Positions 11,834 to 23,173 of a stretch of 64,000 nucleotides of DNA are shown here, piece after piece (the stretch's first letter is position 1; the number at the start of each line of letters is the position of its first letter). This DNA comes from Siderastrea radians (taxonomy: Eukaryota; Cnidaria; Anthozoa; Scleractinia; Rhizangiidae), in assembly GCA_964017195.1 (NCBI GenBank), contig OZ024892.1, positions 6,140,366 through 6,204,365 on the forward strand, written 5' to 3'. The position numbers were made by a program, and so were the translations under genes. A model generated the notes under the pieces. That model had not been told where the DNA came from. It did not search any database and was given only the letters and a program-made list of their open reading frames with translations.

Positions 11834-14247
11834 ATGAAGTTCGTTTTTGCCTTCTTTGCACTGGTTTGCATCAACTTGCGTTTCTGCCGAGGGGGAAATA
11901 CGTCTGGAAAGCAAGTGAGATTTTCGCTGTTTCTTGTTAATTCTAAAACCTCTCCCAGTTCAATCAGTAATCAGTCGTCTTCATGTTTCGGCCAATTTTT
12001 TCAAGAGTAACTGAAAGCTTCCCCTGGTTCATCTCCTATTAACAGACTGAACGTTTATGGACAAGTTGACGTTGTCGAATAGCTTTAGAGTTAATCAATT
12101 TATTAAGTGCTAATCGCCAATGAATTTCTCACTGACACAGCGCACAAAGTTGGCTCATGACCTTTTTTGACTTCGGCTTTAAACGGTTTGCATCCCAGTG
12201 TTGCAAAAACGGAGATATATTTGTGGCTTCACTCAGGGCGCGTCCAGGCCCAAACATTGACGATAAAGAGCTGATAAAATGCTTGTAAAACCTTGTCTTA
12301 ATTAACAGGGTAAATGTTCGTCGTAGTCTCATCAAACCTTTGTGACGAAAACAACTCTTTGATTTTGTGTCGCAGAACGTTTGTGCAGTTCCTGGCTGCC
12401 CCATCAATATCAATGTTCACGGAGATGGGAACAATAAGGTCAGTAATATATATAAAAAAACCTTCTCCCTTGTGTTACACTCACTGCTGATTTTCATGTA
12501 TGGTGCAAAAAACGATACCAACTGTAACATTTTTAGGGTGAAAAAGGCGAGAAAGGAGACAAAGGAGATAGAGGAACGTCTTGTAAGTGCATTCTGCAGG
12601 TGAGAGTCACAATCTTGTTTCAGACCAAAATCAGCAGAATTCAGATTATATTTTGAATACTTGTGTCACGTCTATCTTTGAAACTTTTGAACCGCTGTTT
12701 GATCTATGAATTGAAATGTAGCTCTTTTTTTAAATGTCTACAGGATCCTAACAAGCCATCTGCTCACATCGAAGCTGCACATAAGCTGGTAGTGACCTAT
12801 AGTTCCAACCAAGGTATCTTACAGTCTGATTCATTAAGTGCATTCACCTTTGTCTAATTAAAAGCTTTTTGATTGTATGAGGAAATTTGGACACGTCAGA
12901 TTCACATGATTTCACAGCTGTCAAACGCACAACGCGTGCGCAGGTTCGGCCATAACTTTGAAAAAAAAATACGGATAAATGTGAAACGTTTTACTTGAAC
13001 CACAAAACTTAACGGCGTTTCTGAACGCTTAACCTCTTTGTGTCGATTGTGTGTTCAAAATGAAGTAACCGGCATCCACAATTTTTGTCGGCGCGAAAGT
13101 CGGTTTGTAGGGGCATTTTCTGCGTCGTTTTCATACGAACTTGAAGCTCATAAACGTTTGAAGTGATTCACGTTCTAAGGCCTAAAAAAACGAGAAGTGA
13201 CATAGGAAGCGTATGACAGTTGTGGCGTCCTAACAGCCAATCAGATCGAGAACGTTTCATTGACACAGCAGAGCCCTGCTGTCTCGAATACCTCATGATC
13301 TCAAACTGAAACCATCTCTCCTTAGAGTTGCTTTCTATTTTTTATTCTTTTACTATTACTAACTTGGTTATCCCCAATTCCCTGCTATCCGAAAGAAAGT
13401 AAGACATCAATGTGGCCTTAATTTGCATTTCGTTTCTTGAAGTGCACGGCGTTATGCGTCTTCTGGCGCGAAGAGAAATGATGATGATGATGATATGATG
13501 ATGATGATGACCTTGAAGTACAATAATTATGATGTACCGACTGGGTCACAACAACAAGCAACTTGGAACCAAAATTTGTATAATGAAATTGGTCTTTCTT
13601 AAAACTAAAAAAATATCGATTCTTAAGTGATGATGTCTGCCTAAAGGGTACCTGGAAATAACCAATATGTTCGTTGAATTTAAATTAGAAATGCACACTA
13701 AATAATAGGTAGAAAAGACTCTTCAAACACCCGTAGGAAAAGTAGTTTGTATCGGTGCTCAGTTTGGTTAATAATATATGCAAAATTTGAGACAGCTCGC
13801 GCTATCTTTGACAGTTTTCCGTGTCCCTTGAGAGGTTGAGATGGCGGGGTTTTACGCTATAACTAGTTAGAACGAGACTCACCACGATCTTTAACAAGTA
13901 TATCTTACCTTACAGTGCTCAAAGACTGGAATCCCAGCAACCCGAACAGCCATCTTGCAGGCGGCATGACGTATCAAGACGGAAAACTGACTGTGCCCAC
14001 CCCTGGACGGTACTACATTTACGCACAGCTTTACTGCTTTAACAGTGGAAGAGTCATTGTTCGTGTGAACGGCAAACGCATTACCATAGTTCAACCGCCA
14101 ACAAGTGGAAGTGACCAAGGTGTCTTGCACGCAGGCGGAGTGTTCATACTAAAGGCTGGTGATGTCATTACCTTGACTCCGGATGGGTCCACCCCCAGAG
14201 TTTACATGTCGCCTAATCACTCTTACTTTGGCGCCTTTTTGATTTGA
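11834..14247 (+). CDS. Secreted collagen-TNF domain ligand, five exons
   Basis: Predicted exons are 11834-11914, 12376-12438, 12537-12599, 12744-12813 and 13916-14247. They join in frame to 609 nt (202 residues), with GT-AG introns in phases 0,0,0,1. The order is: signal peptide (MKFVFAFFALVCINL), a two-Cys spacer (Cys30, Cys35), five Gly-X-Y triplets (49-63, GEKGEKGDKGDRGTS), CKC, then a TNF-like jelly roll. Diagnostic TNF features are YYIYAQLY, GGVFILKAGDVITL and the C-terminal SYFGAFLI. TNF ligands assemble as trimers, and short collagen stems occur in ectodysplasin-type members. Those are type II membrane proteins, whereas this one starts with an apparent cleavable signal and no basic cytoplasmic tail. 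A C1q-type identity is less likely because the end is TNF-like. It has no paralogue in the window and interrupts the lectin array. Confidence 0.8.
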
Positions 14248-14420
14248 GCACGTTTATTGTTGCATGGCAACTGCAACATTACCCTATGAATTAAAGAGCT
14301 ATGAAGCTAAGTCTTTTTTTACTTGTTCTGTTTACGCTGTTATTTGAAATGCAGTTTTCTTTCAAAATAGTCTCAGGTAACTTGCTATATGTTTGGCTGT
14401 ATTACTACATTTAACATTAA

Positions 14421-14426
14421 AATAAA
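14421..14426 (+). terminator. Poly(A) signal of the TNF-type gene
   Basis: AATAAA about 175 nt after the stop in an AT-rich stretch. A partial ATTAAAG at 14290-14296 is an alternative. Confidence 0.55.
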
Positions 14427-14720
14427 GGATGGCGCTTAATATTTGTGTGTTATTGTCTTGCAATCCTTTCAAGGTCTCTCTTCTTACCCTCCCTGGGAGC
14501 GAGGTTGGCAAACGAGAACTTGTTAATTGATCATGGGGGTGCGTTTGCTGGAACGGGAGCACAAATTTGAATTTTTTACAATCCCAAAAGCAATTTGTCA
14601 ACTAGGCTCACTCTCTCATTTACAGTGTTAGATAAAATAGCAAAGATAAAATTGAAACAATTAATATTCCAGTTTCGAGTTCGCCAATGCCGCTGAATAA
14701 AAATAGTGAAGACGCATTTT

Positions 14721-15000
14721 TACCACAAGCAGCCCAAGTTAACGTTGAGAGCTGCGCATAAATTAGACTGTTTGTTCCACGTTATCCATAATAATGACAT
14801 CGGCAACATTTAAGAGTTTATATGGAAATGCTACAAAACGTCTCAAATTGCCACAAATCAGAAAGAAGTCAAAATAAAAATAATTTGCCTTATTTCATTG
14901 TTGTATTGGTCATTATGTGAGGGCTTCCTGGGCTGGTTTGAAGCTTTTTGGGCGAAAAATTGAGTTTTTTATTTTTCATGTATGCTGAACGTTTAGAATT
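14721..15000. repeat. Interspersed repeat R2, copy a
   Basis: About 280 bp shared with 53785-54064 (same strand) and 55850-56162 (inverted), containing aaacgtctcaaattgccac and gagggcttcctgggctggtt. No coding sequence; probably a non-autonomous transposon arm. Confidence 0.75.
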
Positions 15001-16095
15001 ACTGAATTCGCGGCCCACGGCATGGGAAAACGGAATTCGAAATCGTTTTCATTTTTTCCTTTATTATTGGAAAACGAAATTCAGACTTCCATTTTCTGTT
15101 TTCTGTTTAACTGGGATTTCACTCCCATTTCTCACTAATCAGTGCGAGCATGTAGGCACTTCCTGTTACCCTGAAAATACCTGTAAATAACGAATATTTA
15201 TGTTTTGGCTGGAATAACAAACAAAAGAATAGCTCTAGAGACTTTCTGACTTGTGGTGTTGAAGGATCGATACATATGAATCTAAGGGGCTCTAGTTTGC
15301 GAAATGGGAAATGGCTTTGCAGTTATCATGGAACAAATTGAACAATGTCGAATTATAAGGGTGTAGGGGTCGAATTCCGTTATTCGATGCCTTAGGAAAG
15401 CGGAAACGAAGGTGGAATTTCGAATTCTGTTTTCTGCCGGCTATAACAACAGAAATTGAAGATGGCAGTTCGAATTCCGCCAAGGAAATACGAAAAAAGA
15501 AGACAGGGAGAAAGGATAACGGAAAAAACAAAAACGAAGTGAGAAGAAAAACTAGCTAAAAACACGAAACAAGCAGAGTTTCACAGAAACGAAACCAAAA
15601 CAAAAAATGGGGAAAGGAGACAAAACTAGAAAGTGAAAATAGGCCCAAGGAAGAGAAGGTAGACTTAAAACGCTAACTGAACAGAGAAAAAGGAAAACAG
15701 AAATTGTGATGAAATTCAGTTTTAAAACCAAATTTATAAATGGAAAACGAAATGGAGGAATGTGCCACAGATTTTCTTAATCATCTCGAGAAGGTCTCCA
15801 TAGATATTATTTTCCATAAAAAAGAAAAGTGGGACAAATTTTACATGGATAACATTTTCTCGCCAAAATATAGATATCTGTGGCTCACTGGCCTCCTAAT
15901 GGTAACAGGAAGTGCCAACATGCTTACTGATTAGTGAGAAATGCGAGTGGAAGTCTCAATAAAACGGAAAATGGAAGTTCGAATTCCGTTCTTGATTGAC
16001 ATAGGAAAACAAAGCGCGAAAAGGGAAGTTCGATTTACTTTTTACGATGTTTTAAGAAACTGGAAAATTGAAAATGAAAGATGGAATTCCGTTTT
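15001..16095. repeat. Degenerate GAATTC-containing repeat tract
   Basis: Variants of ggaagttcgaattccgttttc recur at about 15003, 15033, 15373, 15417, 15469, 15975 and 16083, spaced irregularly in purine-rich DNA. It lies directly upstream of the promoter of leader exon F. Confidence 0.5.
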
Positions 16096-16109
16096 CCCAC
16101 AAGATACTG

Positions 16110-16118
16110 TATAAAAAG
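16110..16118 (+). promoter_or_regulatory. TATA box of leader exon F
   Basis: TATAAAAAG lies 96-104 nt upstream of the ATG at 16214, which would place transcription start near 16140. The other lectin units have no equally clear TATA box. Confidence 0.5.
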
Positions 16119-16213
16119 GGTCATCATCAGTCCAAACTGTCATTGCAGGTCAACCTATGGCAACAAACGCCTTAAAATATAAATATCTAGCAGTTGTTGA
16201 AAACTACGGAAAA

Positions 16214-16439
16214 ATGTTTTCTCGCTCAAGCTTCATGCTGCTTCTTTGCCTCGTGATGATGGTTGCCTTTACTAGCGGCAAACCCCAGAACTTCACGGCC
16301 AAGCCAGTCGATGAGCCTAAATCTCCAGCGGCACAAAGCCTTGTGACAAACAACAACTATGGTCTGGCGAACGTTGATCTTCAAATGATTGCTCAAATCA
16401 AAGCCAAAGTTGATTATATCGCAGCGCAGTCTAGAAAAG
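16214..16439 (+). CDS. Lectin leader exon F (intact first exon)
   Basis: 226 nt, ATG in the context AAAAATG, giving a signal peptide (FMLLLCLVMMVAFTSG), an N-F-T glycosylation sequon, a Lys/Pro linker and a short amphipathic helix. It ends in phase 1 before GTGTGT. An in-frame ATG lies upstream at 16157, but the paralogues support 16214. The conserved NNNCG Cys is Tyr here (NNNYG). No CTLD exon lies between it and the next leader exon (17074). Joining it to the CTLD exon at 17858-18294 gives an uninterrupted 220-residue lectin that skips the frameshifted exon G. This is inferred; it may instead be an orphan exon. Confidence 0.65.
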
Positions 16440-17073
16440 GTGTGTTGACTCGATTGCGTACTGTCATGGCGTCGATCTTTTGCGTGAGTCTCATTTTGCG
16501 GATTGATTTTTGGAATTTCGATAGAGAAACAATTTTGGCTAAGATTCATGTCACTTTGTCATGACGCAGCAAGATTCCCAAAAATGAAAATTCCATCACG
16601 GATGAGAAGGGTCTTCATGAAAGTCAGCAGAAAGTCTAACTGTTGAAATATAATATGCACATTAGTGTTTGCGCATAGTATTTGCGCCCGGTAAGTTATT
16701 AGAAGTTTCGAGAAAATGGCCTCTGCAGGGTTTCATCAAGGTCAGTCTCTCTGGAAAGTTTTCAAAGTCGATTATTGGAGCAAGTAGAGGCATTTTTAAA
16801 ACAATGTTAAAAATTAAAAGCCTACGATATTTTTATTAATCTCAAGAAATTTTTACTCCGATCACTTTGCTATTCAATCACTCCCCCAGTCCTGAATATT
16901 CAAAGTATATTTGGTGTTAACAAAACTGGAAAAAGTTCTCGTTTCGTTGCATAACAAATAAATGATGTTTAGTTTAGATCTTACAGGTAACGTGTAGAAA
17001 AAATTCGGAGTCAATCGTTGATGACCTTGCATTGACTACAGTTTAAAATATATCATCGTGTGAACCAGGAAAA
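16440..17073 (+). promoter_or_regulatory. 5' flank of leader exon G with block conserved in H and I
   Basis: Positions 16926-17073 closely match the 150 nt before the H and I start codons, including aaaagttctcgtttcgttgc, taacgtgtagaaa, gtcaatcgttgatgac and the start context ggaaaaATG. A more distal match (ccagtcctgaatattcaaagt) is near 16891. This conserved block probably contains the lectin core promoter and 5' leader. The remainder holds nothing recognised. Confidence 0.6.
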
Positions 17074-17298
17074 ATGTTTCCTCGTCTGAGCTTTGTGTTG
17101 CTTCTATGCCTCGTGGTTAACATTAACCTTTCTAGCATCAAACCTCAAAATTCCAGCGCCAAGCCGGTCGATAAGCCTAAACCTCAAGCGGGGCAGAGTT
17201 TTGTGGTGAACAATAACTGCGGTATGGTGAAAACCGAGCGTGAGATGATGGCGCATATCAAAGCCAAAGTTGTTACATCGCCAAACAATCCGGTAAAG
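17074..17298 (+). pseudogene. Lectin leader exon G with a 1-nt deletion
   Basis: Signal peptide (FVLLLCLVVNINLSS), N-S-S sequon and NNNCG are intact. Near the 3' end, aaagttgttacatcg lacks one A relative to aaagttgattacatcg in H, so the exon is 225 nt instead of 226 and reaches its donor (GTAAAT at 17299) in phase 0. Spliced normally to the CTLD exon, the domain would be read out of frame. Unless the exon is skipped or another donor is used, this leader is dead. Confidence 0.8.
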
Positions 17299-17857
17299 GT
17301 AAATTGTCGGCAGTTGTGAATTTGTTCATCTAGATTTAATCAAGTTAATAGATCTCTTGAAAAAAAAAATCTATAGAGCGCTATACTACGAGGGCTTATG
17401 AAGCGAAGATAAGATCGAAGCGTCGAAGCGACAGAATTTTAAAACTAGTAAAAGAAAAGGATGGCACGGTACTGAGAAGAGCGAGTTCGACAGTAAATAA
17501 AAATAACTTCCCTGAAAACAAGTTTTAAAAATCAGGCAAAAAAAAGAAACTCTCATAAGGAAACTTACAATGAACGCAGGTTTTCATACGTTCAATTTTA
17601 CTTAAAACGTCCTAACGCAAGTCTAGGAATAGACCAGCTATTTTGCGTGGTAACAAACAAGGCTTTGTTCGAAGCACAACTGAAACTTTAACGGCTTATT
17701 AAATCAGTATCCCGTACAGCTCAATAAAAATTGGCCTGTGCTCTACAATTTGCGGGTTTTCTTTAAAGGGAAACCTCTTTCGAAGATGCGGAAACTACTG
17801 GGAGCGTTTCCTTTAATCATATCTTTCTCTTTAATATCCAGTTCTTTCTTTCACTAG

Positions 17858-18294
17858 AAGTGGCGTGTTCTACTGGCTGGGTTGCTTATGGAAAATCCTG
17901 CTTCCTTGTCATCGACATTCCAACGTTGGAGCGGAACGATGCTCGAAGGAATTGTCAGAAGCTGGGAGGAGACCTCGCTAAAATCACCTCAGCCTCCGAA
18001 AATCAGTTTATCTACACTCTTATCAGCAAACAGACAAAAACTACAGTACGGGGAGCATGGCTGGGACTTCACCGAAAGGCAGACACGAAGCTCTACTGGG
18101 CAGACGACACTCCGCTGGCCGGCTATACCGCGTGGTTCCCAGGTGAACCGAACCATCCATCAACAGAGAAATGTGGCTTCATGTATGGTCCGTCACATCT
18201 CAGGAAAGGGAAGTGGAACGACAGCACATGTAGCTTCGATAAGGCGTATATAACAGGGGCCCCGGTGGTTCTCTGCCAGAAAAGCGCTAAATAA
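17858..18294 (+). CDS. C-type lectin G, CTLD exon (EPN type)
   Basis: The exon follows acceptor TTCACTAG and starts phase 1 (AA GTG GCG TGT). It encodes a complete long-form CTLD: N-terminal Cys pair, ARRNCQKLGGDLAKI, GAWLGLH, EPN at 18145-18153, EKCG, WND, Cys after WND and terminal VVLCQKSAK. EPN plus WND predicts Ca2+-dependent mannose-type binding, and the signal-bearing leaders predict secretion. Coral secreted mannose-binding lectins of this layout (for example Acropora Millectin) are linked to microbe and symbiont recognition. The exon is intact, although its nearest leader (G) is frameshifted and the next one upstream (F) is intact. Confidence 0.85.
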
Positions 18295-18424
18295 CACTTT
18301 TTCCCCTGTATTACAAGTTAAAGCAAGGTTTAAACTTCTGATTAGTGTAGTCCTGGGAGTAAACGCATGAAATCTGCCAGTGGTAACTGTGAAAACATAA
18401 TTCGTGTATGCTGGTTTGTAGAAG

Positions 18425-18430
18425 AATAAA
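18425..18430 (+). terminator. Poly(A) signal of lectin G
   Basis: AATAAA in gaagaataaaacttgtca, 131 nt after the stop. The same sequence follows lectin I at 51009, supporting conserved 3' ends. Confidence 0.7.
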
Positions 18431-18855
18431 ACTTGTCAATGGAACCAGTGATACTGTACATTGTGTGCTTATTTGTAGGGCTTTGAATCTTTAGAGTTGC
18501 CACCCATCAGGATAAAACAAATTCTCTGACCTTTCACTGACGACAAACCAATCCTCACTGGCCATGCTTGATGAATCCTTTGTTAAGCCACAAAAATGTT
18601 GATTCAAAAATTTTTTTAAAACATAAAAATTCCCTGATTTTTTACTGACTTTGAGCTAGAATTGAGTATTTTCCTGACTTGACACAAAATTCTCTTAATT
18701 TTCTCTGACTTTGAAAACATTATGTTTTCCCTGGCTTTTCCCTGACCATGGGACTCTTAATTCTTAAATACGTACCCGAACATAACCAAGAATACCACCG
18801 CATATACCGCAATTATGTTGACGAAACAAGAAAAGCAGTCTGGAGAAAGTGTTAA

Positions 18856-19364
18856 AGTGGTACTATGATCAAAAAATCACTTTTATTTTTTCTTCGGATT
18901 TCGAAACTATGTTTGTTAAACACTCCCCAAGCGAAATTATAAGCCTTAATTTTGAGAAGAAGACCGTTAATTTAAACTGCAATTTTCCGTTTTAATGGTC
19001 CGCCATTATTACACCAGAAAGGATACAATGACGTCATACACTCAAGAGCTGTAGAATGTAGTGTGTGCACGCGGCTTACAAATTATGCAAATTATGTTTG
19101 AGAGTGTGAAAGCTCAAAACTCCCGTGCTGCATACTAAATAAGGCACTTTCACACACACTGCATTCTAAAGCTCGTGAGTGAATGACGTCATTCTGTCCT
19201 TTCTGGTGTAATAATGGCGGACTATTAAATCGGAAAATTGCAGTTTAAATAAACAGTCTTCTTGTCGAAATTAAGGCTTAAAATTTCGCTTGGGGAGTGT
19301 TTAGTAAACAAAGTTTCGAAATCCGAAGAAAAAATAAAAGTGACTTTTTGATCGTAGTACCACT
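18856..19364. mobile_element. TTAA-flanked palindromic MITE, 509 bp
   Basis: Flanked by TTAA at 18852-18855 and 19365-19368. The ends AGTGGTACTATGATC and GATCGTAGTACCACT are inverted, and the two halves remain complementary for about 240 bp each. Each arm carries a TGACGTCA. No coding sequence. Confidence 0.85.
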
Positions 19365-19372
19365 TTAATAGA

Positions 19373-19822
19373 ATATTTGCCAAGAAAATACGCTGCTTAA
19401 GTAACCATGAGTAATGATAATTATTAATAATAAATAAGGACAAGGCGCTAGCCGGTAACTGAGTCAAAAAAAAAAAAAAAAACGGGAATCAAACGGTATC
19501 CGTTTTGCAGTTCCGAGTTGATTTCATAAATAAATCAGCTAATCAGCACCCCCCCCCTGAAAATAATCCGAGCGAAAACACATTAGGGTAGACGTGCCAA
19601 GGAAATGCGCTGTTTCAGTGACCATGAGTCCTACTGATAAATAGGGACAAGGCGCCTACTGGTAACTGAGTCAGCAAAAGGGAAAACGGGAAACAAACAG
19701 TATCATTTTGCAGTTTCGAGTTGATTTTGAAAATTAGCTAGTAACATTTCTGATACCATAAAATTCTGAAAATAAGCCCCTGTCTGGAACATAATCCACG
19801 CGAAAACACATTAGGGTAGACG
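19373..19822. repeat. Tandem duplication of a 220-bp segment
   Basis: Positions 19376-19590 and 19594-19822 repeat the same sequence (accatgagt, gggacaaggcgc, ggtaactgagtca, aaaacacattagggtagacg). The first unit has an A tract and a C tract. The second unit continues into sequence shared with 56155-56660. Confidence 0.7.
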
Positions 19823-20195
19823 TGGATAAAACAAAGATGTTTTCTGACTGCAATCATTCATTCCCAAACTCATTAATACTCCATCATGTTTAATCAAAAG
19901 GAGATCAAAAGAGTGCATAAATTTGTTGATTTTGATTCCTCGTTTTCTCGTATCGTTATTTCTAAAAGAAGATACATCAAACACTCGAGAGAGAGTTTCA
20001 TCGTGATATCCTGATAAAGCACTCTCTTGTTTTTTGACATATTTCCTCCGTCGTAGTTGCAACTGTTAATTATGCTTACGTTATTACCTTTTAACTGGGT
20101 CCACAGTTTAATAAGCCTGTCCTGCCATCTCGCAGTCATCTTTTATACAATTTGTGCCCACAAATTGGACTGCATGTGCAGTTCTACATACTAAG

Positions 20196-20932
20196 CAGGG
20201 GCACCCAACGACCTAATCTCTCAAAATTCTTTCAGTTAGAATTACCTTGAATCGTTTCTCCTTTTCTTTAAAGCTCGTTTAGTGAGTTTGGAGCTCCCCT
20301 AGAAAATTTTATCTGTTCGGATGTTCTAGAGAACTTCAGGGCTGTAGAAATTTCTAGATGGCTTTTTTGTCTCGTCTGAAGTTTTAGCAATCGTGACAGG
20401 CAAGTTCGAAAACTTTACATTACCTAGTCGTCCTTTTTTTTCTGCGAAAATCTTAGGGGAACGTTTTTCAAAAATATGATTCCCAAACCCGCAAATGTTG
20501 GCGAAAGTCTTAGAATCTATAAATAGTTTCCGAATATTATAGAAGACGAATTCGAAAACATCATGGATCGGAATAGGGACACGTCACATATACGGGCAGT
20601 TGAATATGATGCACAATGATTTAACTCAAAACAGTGATTTCAGTTTATTTCGAAAGTTTTAGGTCTAGCTTTTTTGGGCTTTTCGAAAGTTGAAACTCAG
20701 TTTCCAGGGTTCGAAAATCCTAGCCCTCTTGAACGCAGTTTCGAAAATTCTAGGCACTCTTGCCTTCTTTCCCGAAACATCTAGGAAATTAGAAAAAGTT
20801 CGAAAATCTTAGTGCTCCTCAGAGTGGTGGTCCGAAAATCGAAGGCCGGTGTTCGAATATTCAAAAATTCTAGCCCACTTTCCTTCCGAATAGATGTGTT
20901 ACCGAAATCACTCGTCGGGTTGGGTGCCCCAG
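20196..20932. mobile_element. DNA element with CAGGGGCACCCAACG ends
   Basis: The termini CAGGGGCACCCAACG and GTTGGGTGCCCCAG are inverted and flanked by ACTAAG at 20190-20195 and 20933-20938. The interior is rich in repeats of ttcgaaaattctag in both senses. It is non-coding; the superfamily is uncertain. Confidence 0.65.
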
Positions 20933-20938
20933 ACTAAG

Positions 20939-21389
20939 GAATGGATGACGGAATATTTTTGTGTGTGTGGATGGGTTGGAGTAGCAGGCCTTCACTATAA
21001 ATCAGATGATCTGTGAAAGAATCTTTTATCAAATATATTAATTTTTATCCAAGAGTTTTTAACTGACCTTTATAACTGAATTACATTTATTTTAATACAG
21101 AACGTGACAGCATCCTTTCCACGTTAAAACAAACTGGGAACCACCAGTACAGCAATAAGTTGCTTTAGAGAAGTATCTCCAAAGGGTTGAATCCAAATCG
21201 CAGCCGATGTACACATTACAAAGCCAAAAAATAATCTACATCCAGCAGAACACAAAGCACACAGAATACACAGAAGTTAACATCAGAAAAGCTGACAAAG
21301 GGACTACATCTGTGTTCATGAGCCTAGCTGAGAAGGAAAACGAGGGGGAATTAAATTCAATTATCGACAATTAGACAACATGGAAAAAT
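20939..21389. other. Intergenic, nothing recognised
   Basis: No frame, repeat or signal stands out between the preceding DNA element and the Penelope fragment. Confidence 0.35.
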
Positions 21390-22520
21390 ACAGGCCTCTT
21401 GCAGAACCTATGGTTGAAGAGACATCCCACAAAGTACAACAATTGATTACCGTACTTCGCAATGAGCACCACATTAACGAAACGACTAAAAAATGGCTTT
21501 GTCAAACACCAAACCCGCCTCGAATTCCAGTATTTTATACCCTTAAGTAAATCCACAAACCGACTCGGGTAACCTGTAATTTCGGGAGTTTCAGGTCCAA
21601 CAGCGAAGTAATCAGGATTGGTTGACAGTTTTAATAGAACAGAAATCTTACCTTATAGATACGGTTAACTGATTTCATTAATTTCATTGACACGACTAAG
21701 CTTCCAGCGAAAGCAATCCTTCGTGTATCAGTGGAAGTAACGAGCTTGTATACTAATATTCCACAAGAGGAGGGCATACAGTATGCGAGGCATACGACGC
21801 TTTCCATAAAGACACACCTCCTATCCCTACACGTTTACTTGCACAAGCGCTCAGGCTAATATTACAGGAAAACCCCTTTCAGTTTTGTGGCAAAAATTAC
21901 CTACAAACACACGGAACTGCCATGGGTAATTAAACATTGCGGTCGCATTTGCCAAAGTCGAAACAGAAATCCTTACCCAAAGCGCATTCAAACCTCCCGT
22001 TTGGAAACGATATATGGACAAAATTTTCTTCCTCGGGGAGACCAATAGGCTCAGTCTCCAGCCGTGAGTGTCTCGATGCACCCGCGATTCTCGCCACTTT
22101 CAGCGCATCGAGACACTCACGGCTGGAGACTGAACCTAGGATCGAGACCAACAGAGAAGAATTAACTGAGTTCGATCACATATCAAGCAAATAACTATCA
22201 CCCTATAATATCATGTTCACAGAAACTACTTTTCTGAACAACAGCGTTTACAAAGGCGAAAGATCAACATATGAATCAGTGCTTGTTTTAAGCACCCACT
22301 GCAAGCCAACTACATTTTAGTACACACATTTCTCCTCGTGTCACCCACCATGAGTTAAGAAGGGTATCATCAAAGGAGAGGCCTTCAGACTGCCTAAAAC
22401 AAATTCCTCTAAAACAGCATTTGAGGAAAAATCAAACTCTTCAAATCACATATTATTGAGAGCGGTTACCCAGAAAATCTAGTCCAAAGAATACTCATAA
22501 AAAACTGGAATTTAATAAAA
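21390..22520 (+). mobile_element. Penelope-like retroelement, decayed reverse transcriptase
   Basis: Read across several frames and stops, the DNA keeps hallmark Penelope-like RT peptides in order: IPVFYTLK-IHKPT (finger motif), VTSLYTNIPQEEGIQ, FCGKNYLQTHGTAMG, AVAFAKVETEIL, KRYMDKIFF and VYKGER with HFSSCHPP. Stops at several points and a hairpin insertion (22052-22131) show it is long dead. Penelope elements pair this RT with a C-terminal GIY-YIG nuclease, which is absent here but present in another fragment at 60952-61325. Confidence 0.8.
22052..22131. repeat. Perfect 26-bp-arm hairpin inside the Penelope fragment
   Basis: Arms at about 22052-22078 (starting gtctccagccgtgagtgtct) and 22105-22131 are exact reverse complements, separated by about 26 bp. 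The insertion falls where the RT palm continues, between sequence for FFLGETNR and the REEL-TEF peptide. Confidence 0.8.
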
Positions 22521-22608
22521 ATAATAATTTAAAAAAACATTGCTACTCAAAGAAGCTCCTTTGATATCGTACAAAAGAGGTAGGTAGAAAAATATAATAA
22601 AGGCTATC

Positions 22609-23172
22609 ACATGAAAGAACTAGGTAGCAACGTTCAACTGAATGGTCACCCTTTACTATTTTATCCACAGACTCGAAACTTAGAACAACCTTGTAAAGCA
22701 AAGTAAACAGTACGGCAGGAAAACCAATAGCTTTGACTCTAAAGGACTAGAGCTACAAGTAGCATTTCGTCCGCAAGCTCAAAAGTTAGAACCCCCTAAA
22801 TTAGGCGAAGAAGATACTCAAGACATACATTAAAGTAATTGTCCACGTCATAAAAATTAACCGTTTTTATCTTGCCAATATTTTTCTTGTTTCATGATAT
22901 GCCAATATCAGAGAACAACACGCTTTACTAATTTCCATAGCAGTTTCCTGCAAAACAAAATGCACTTGATGAGTTTATCTTTCGTTTGTACATGAATTGC
23001 AGAAATTGAATGCCGTGAAATGAGGTTTTCCGCTGTCGCGCGCCTATCGCAGACGATGTAGGTGAAAGATTTTTCTTGCTATTGCTAGAAAACCGAAGGG
23101 AAAACTTTTTGATCACGAGAAAGAAAAGACAATTATATGAGCTTAGTATTTCAAGAATGGGCTCACATCGTA
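22609..23172. repeat. Left part of a segmental duplication (pairs with 48105-48662)
   Basis: Extended similarity to 48105-48662, for example ctttactattttatccacag and tatcagagaacaacacgc. In the paralogue the next base pairs continue into sequence matching 39121 onward. Here the match is cut at 23172 by the insertions that follow. It is ancestral far-upstream flank of lectin H. Confidence 0.75.
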
Positions 23173-23173
23173 A

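Noticed and set aside
12537..12582. Earlier donor (TT/GTAAGT at 12583) for exon 3 of the TNF-type gene
   Set aside because: It would leave phase 1, and the next exon then meets a stop immediately. The donor CAG/GTGAGA at 12600 keeps the frame.
17882..18253. 123-codon open frame overlapping the lectin G CTLD exon
   Set aside because: It is the +1 frame of a conserved exon; similar shadows exist in the other copies and the peptide has no family features. It would only be read if the frameshifted leader G were spliced normally.
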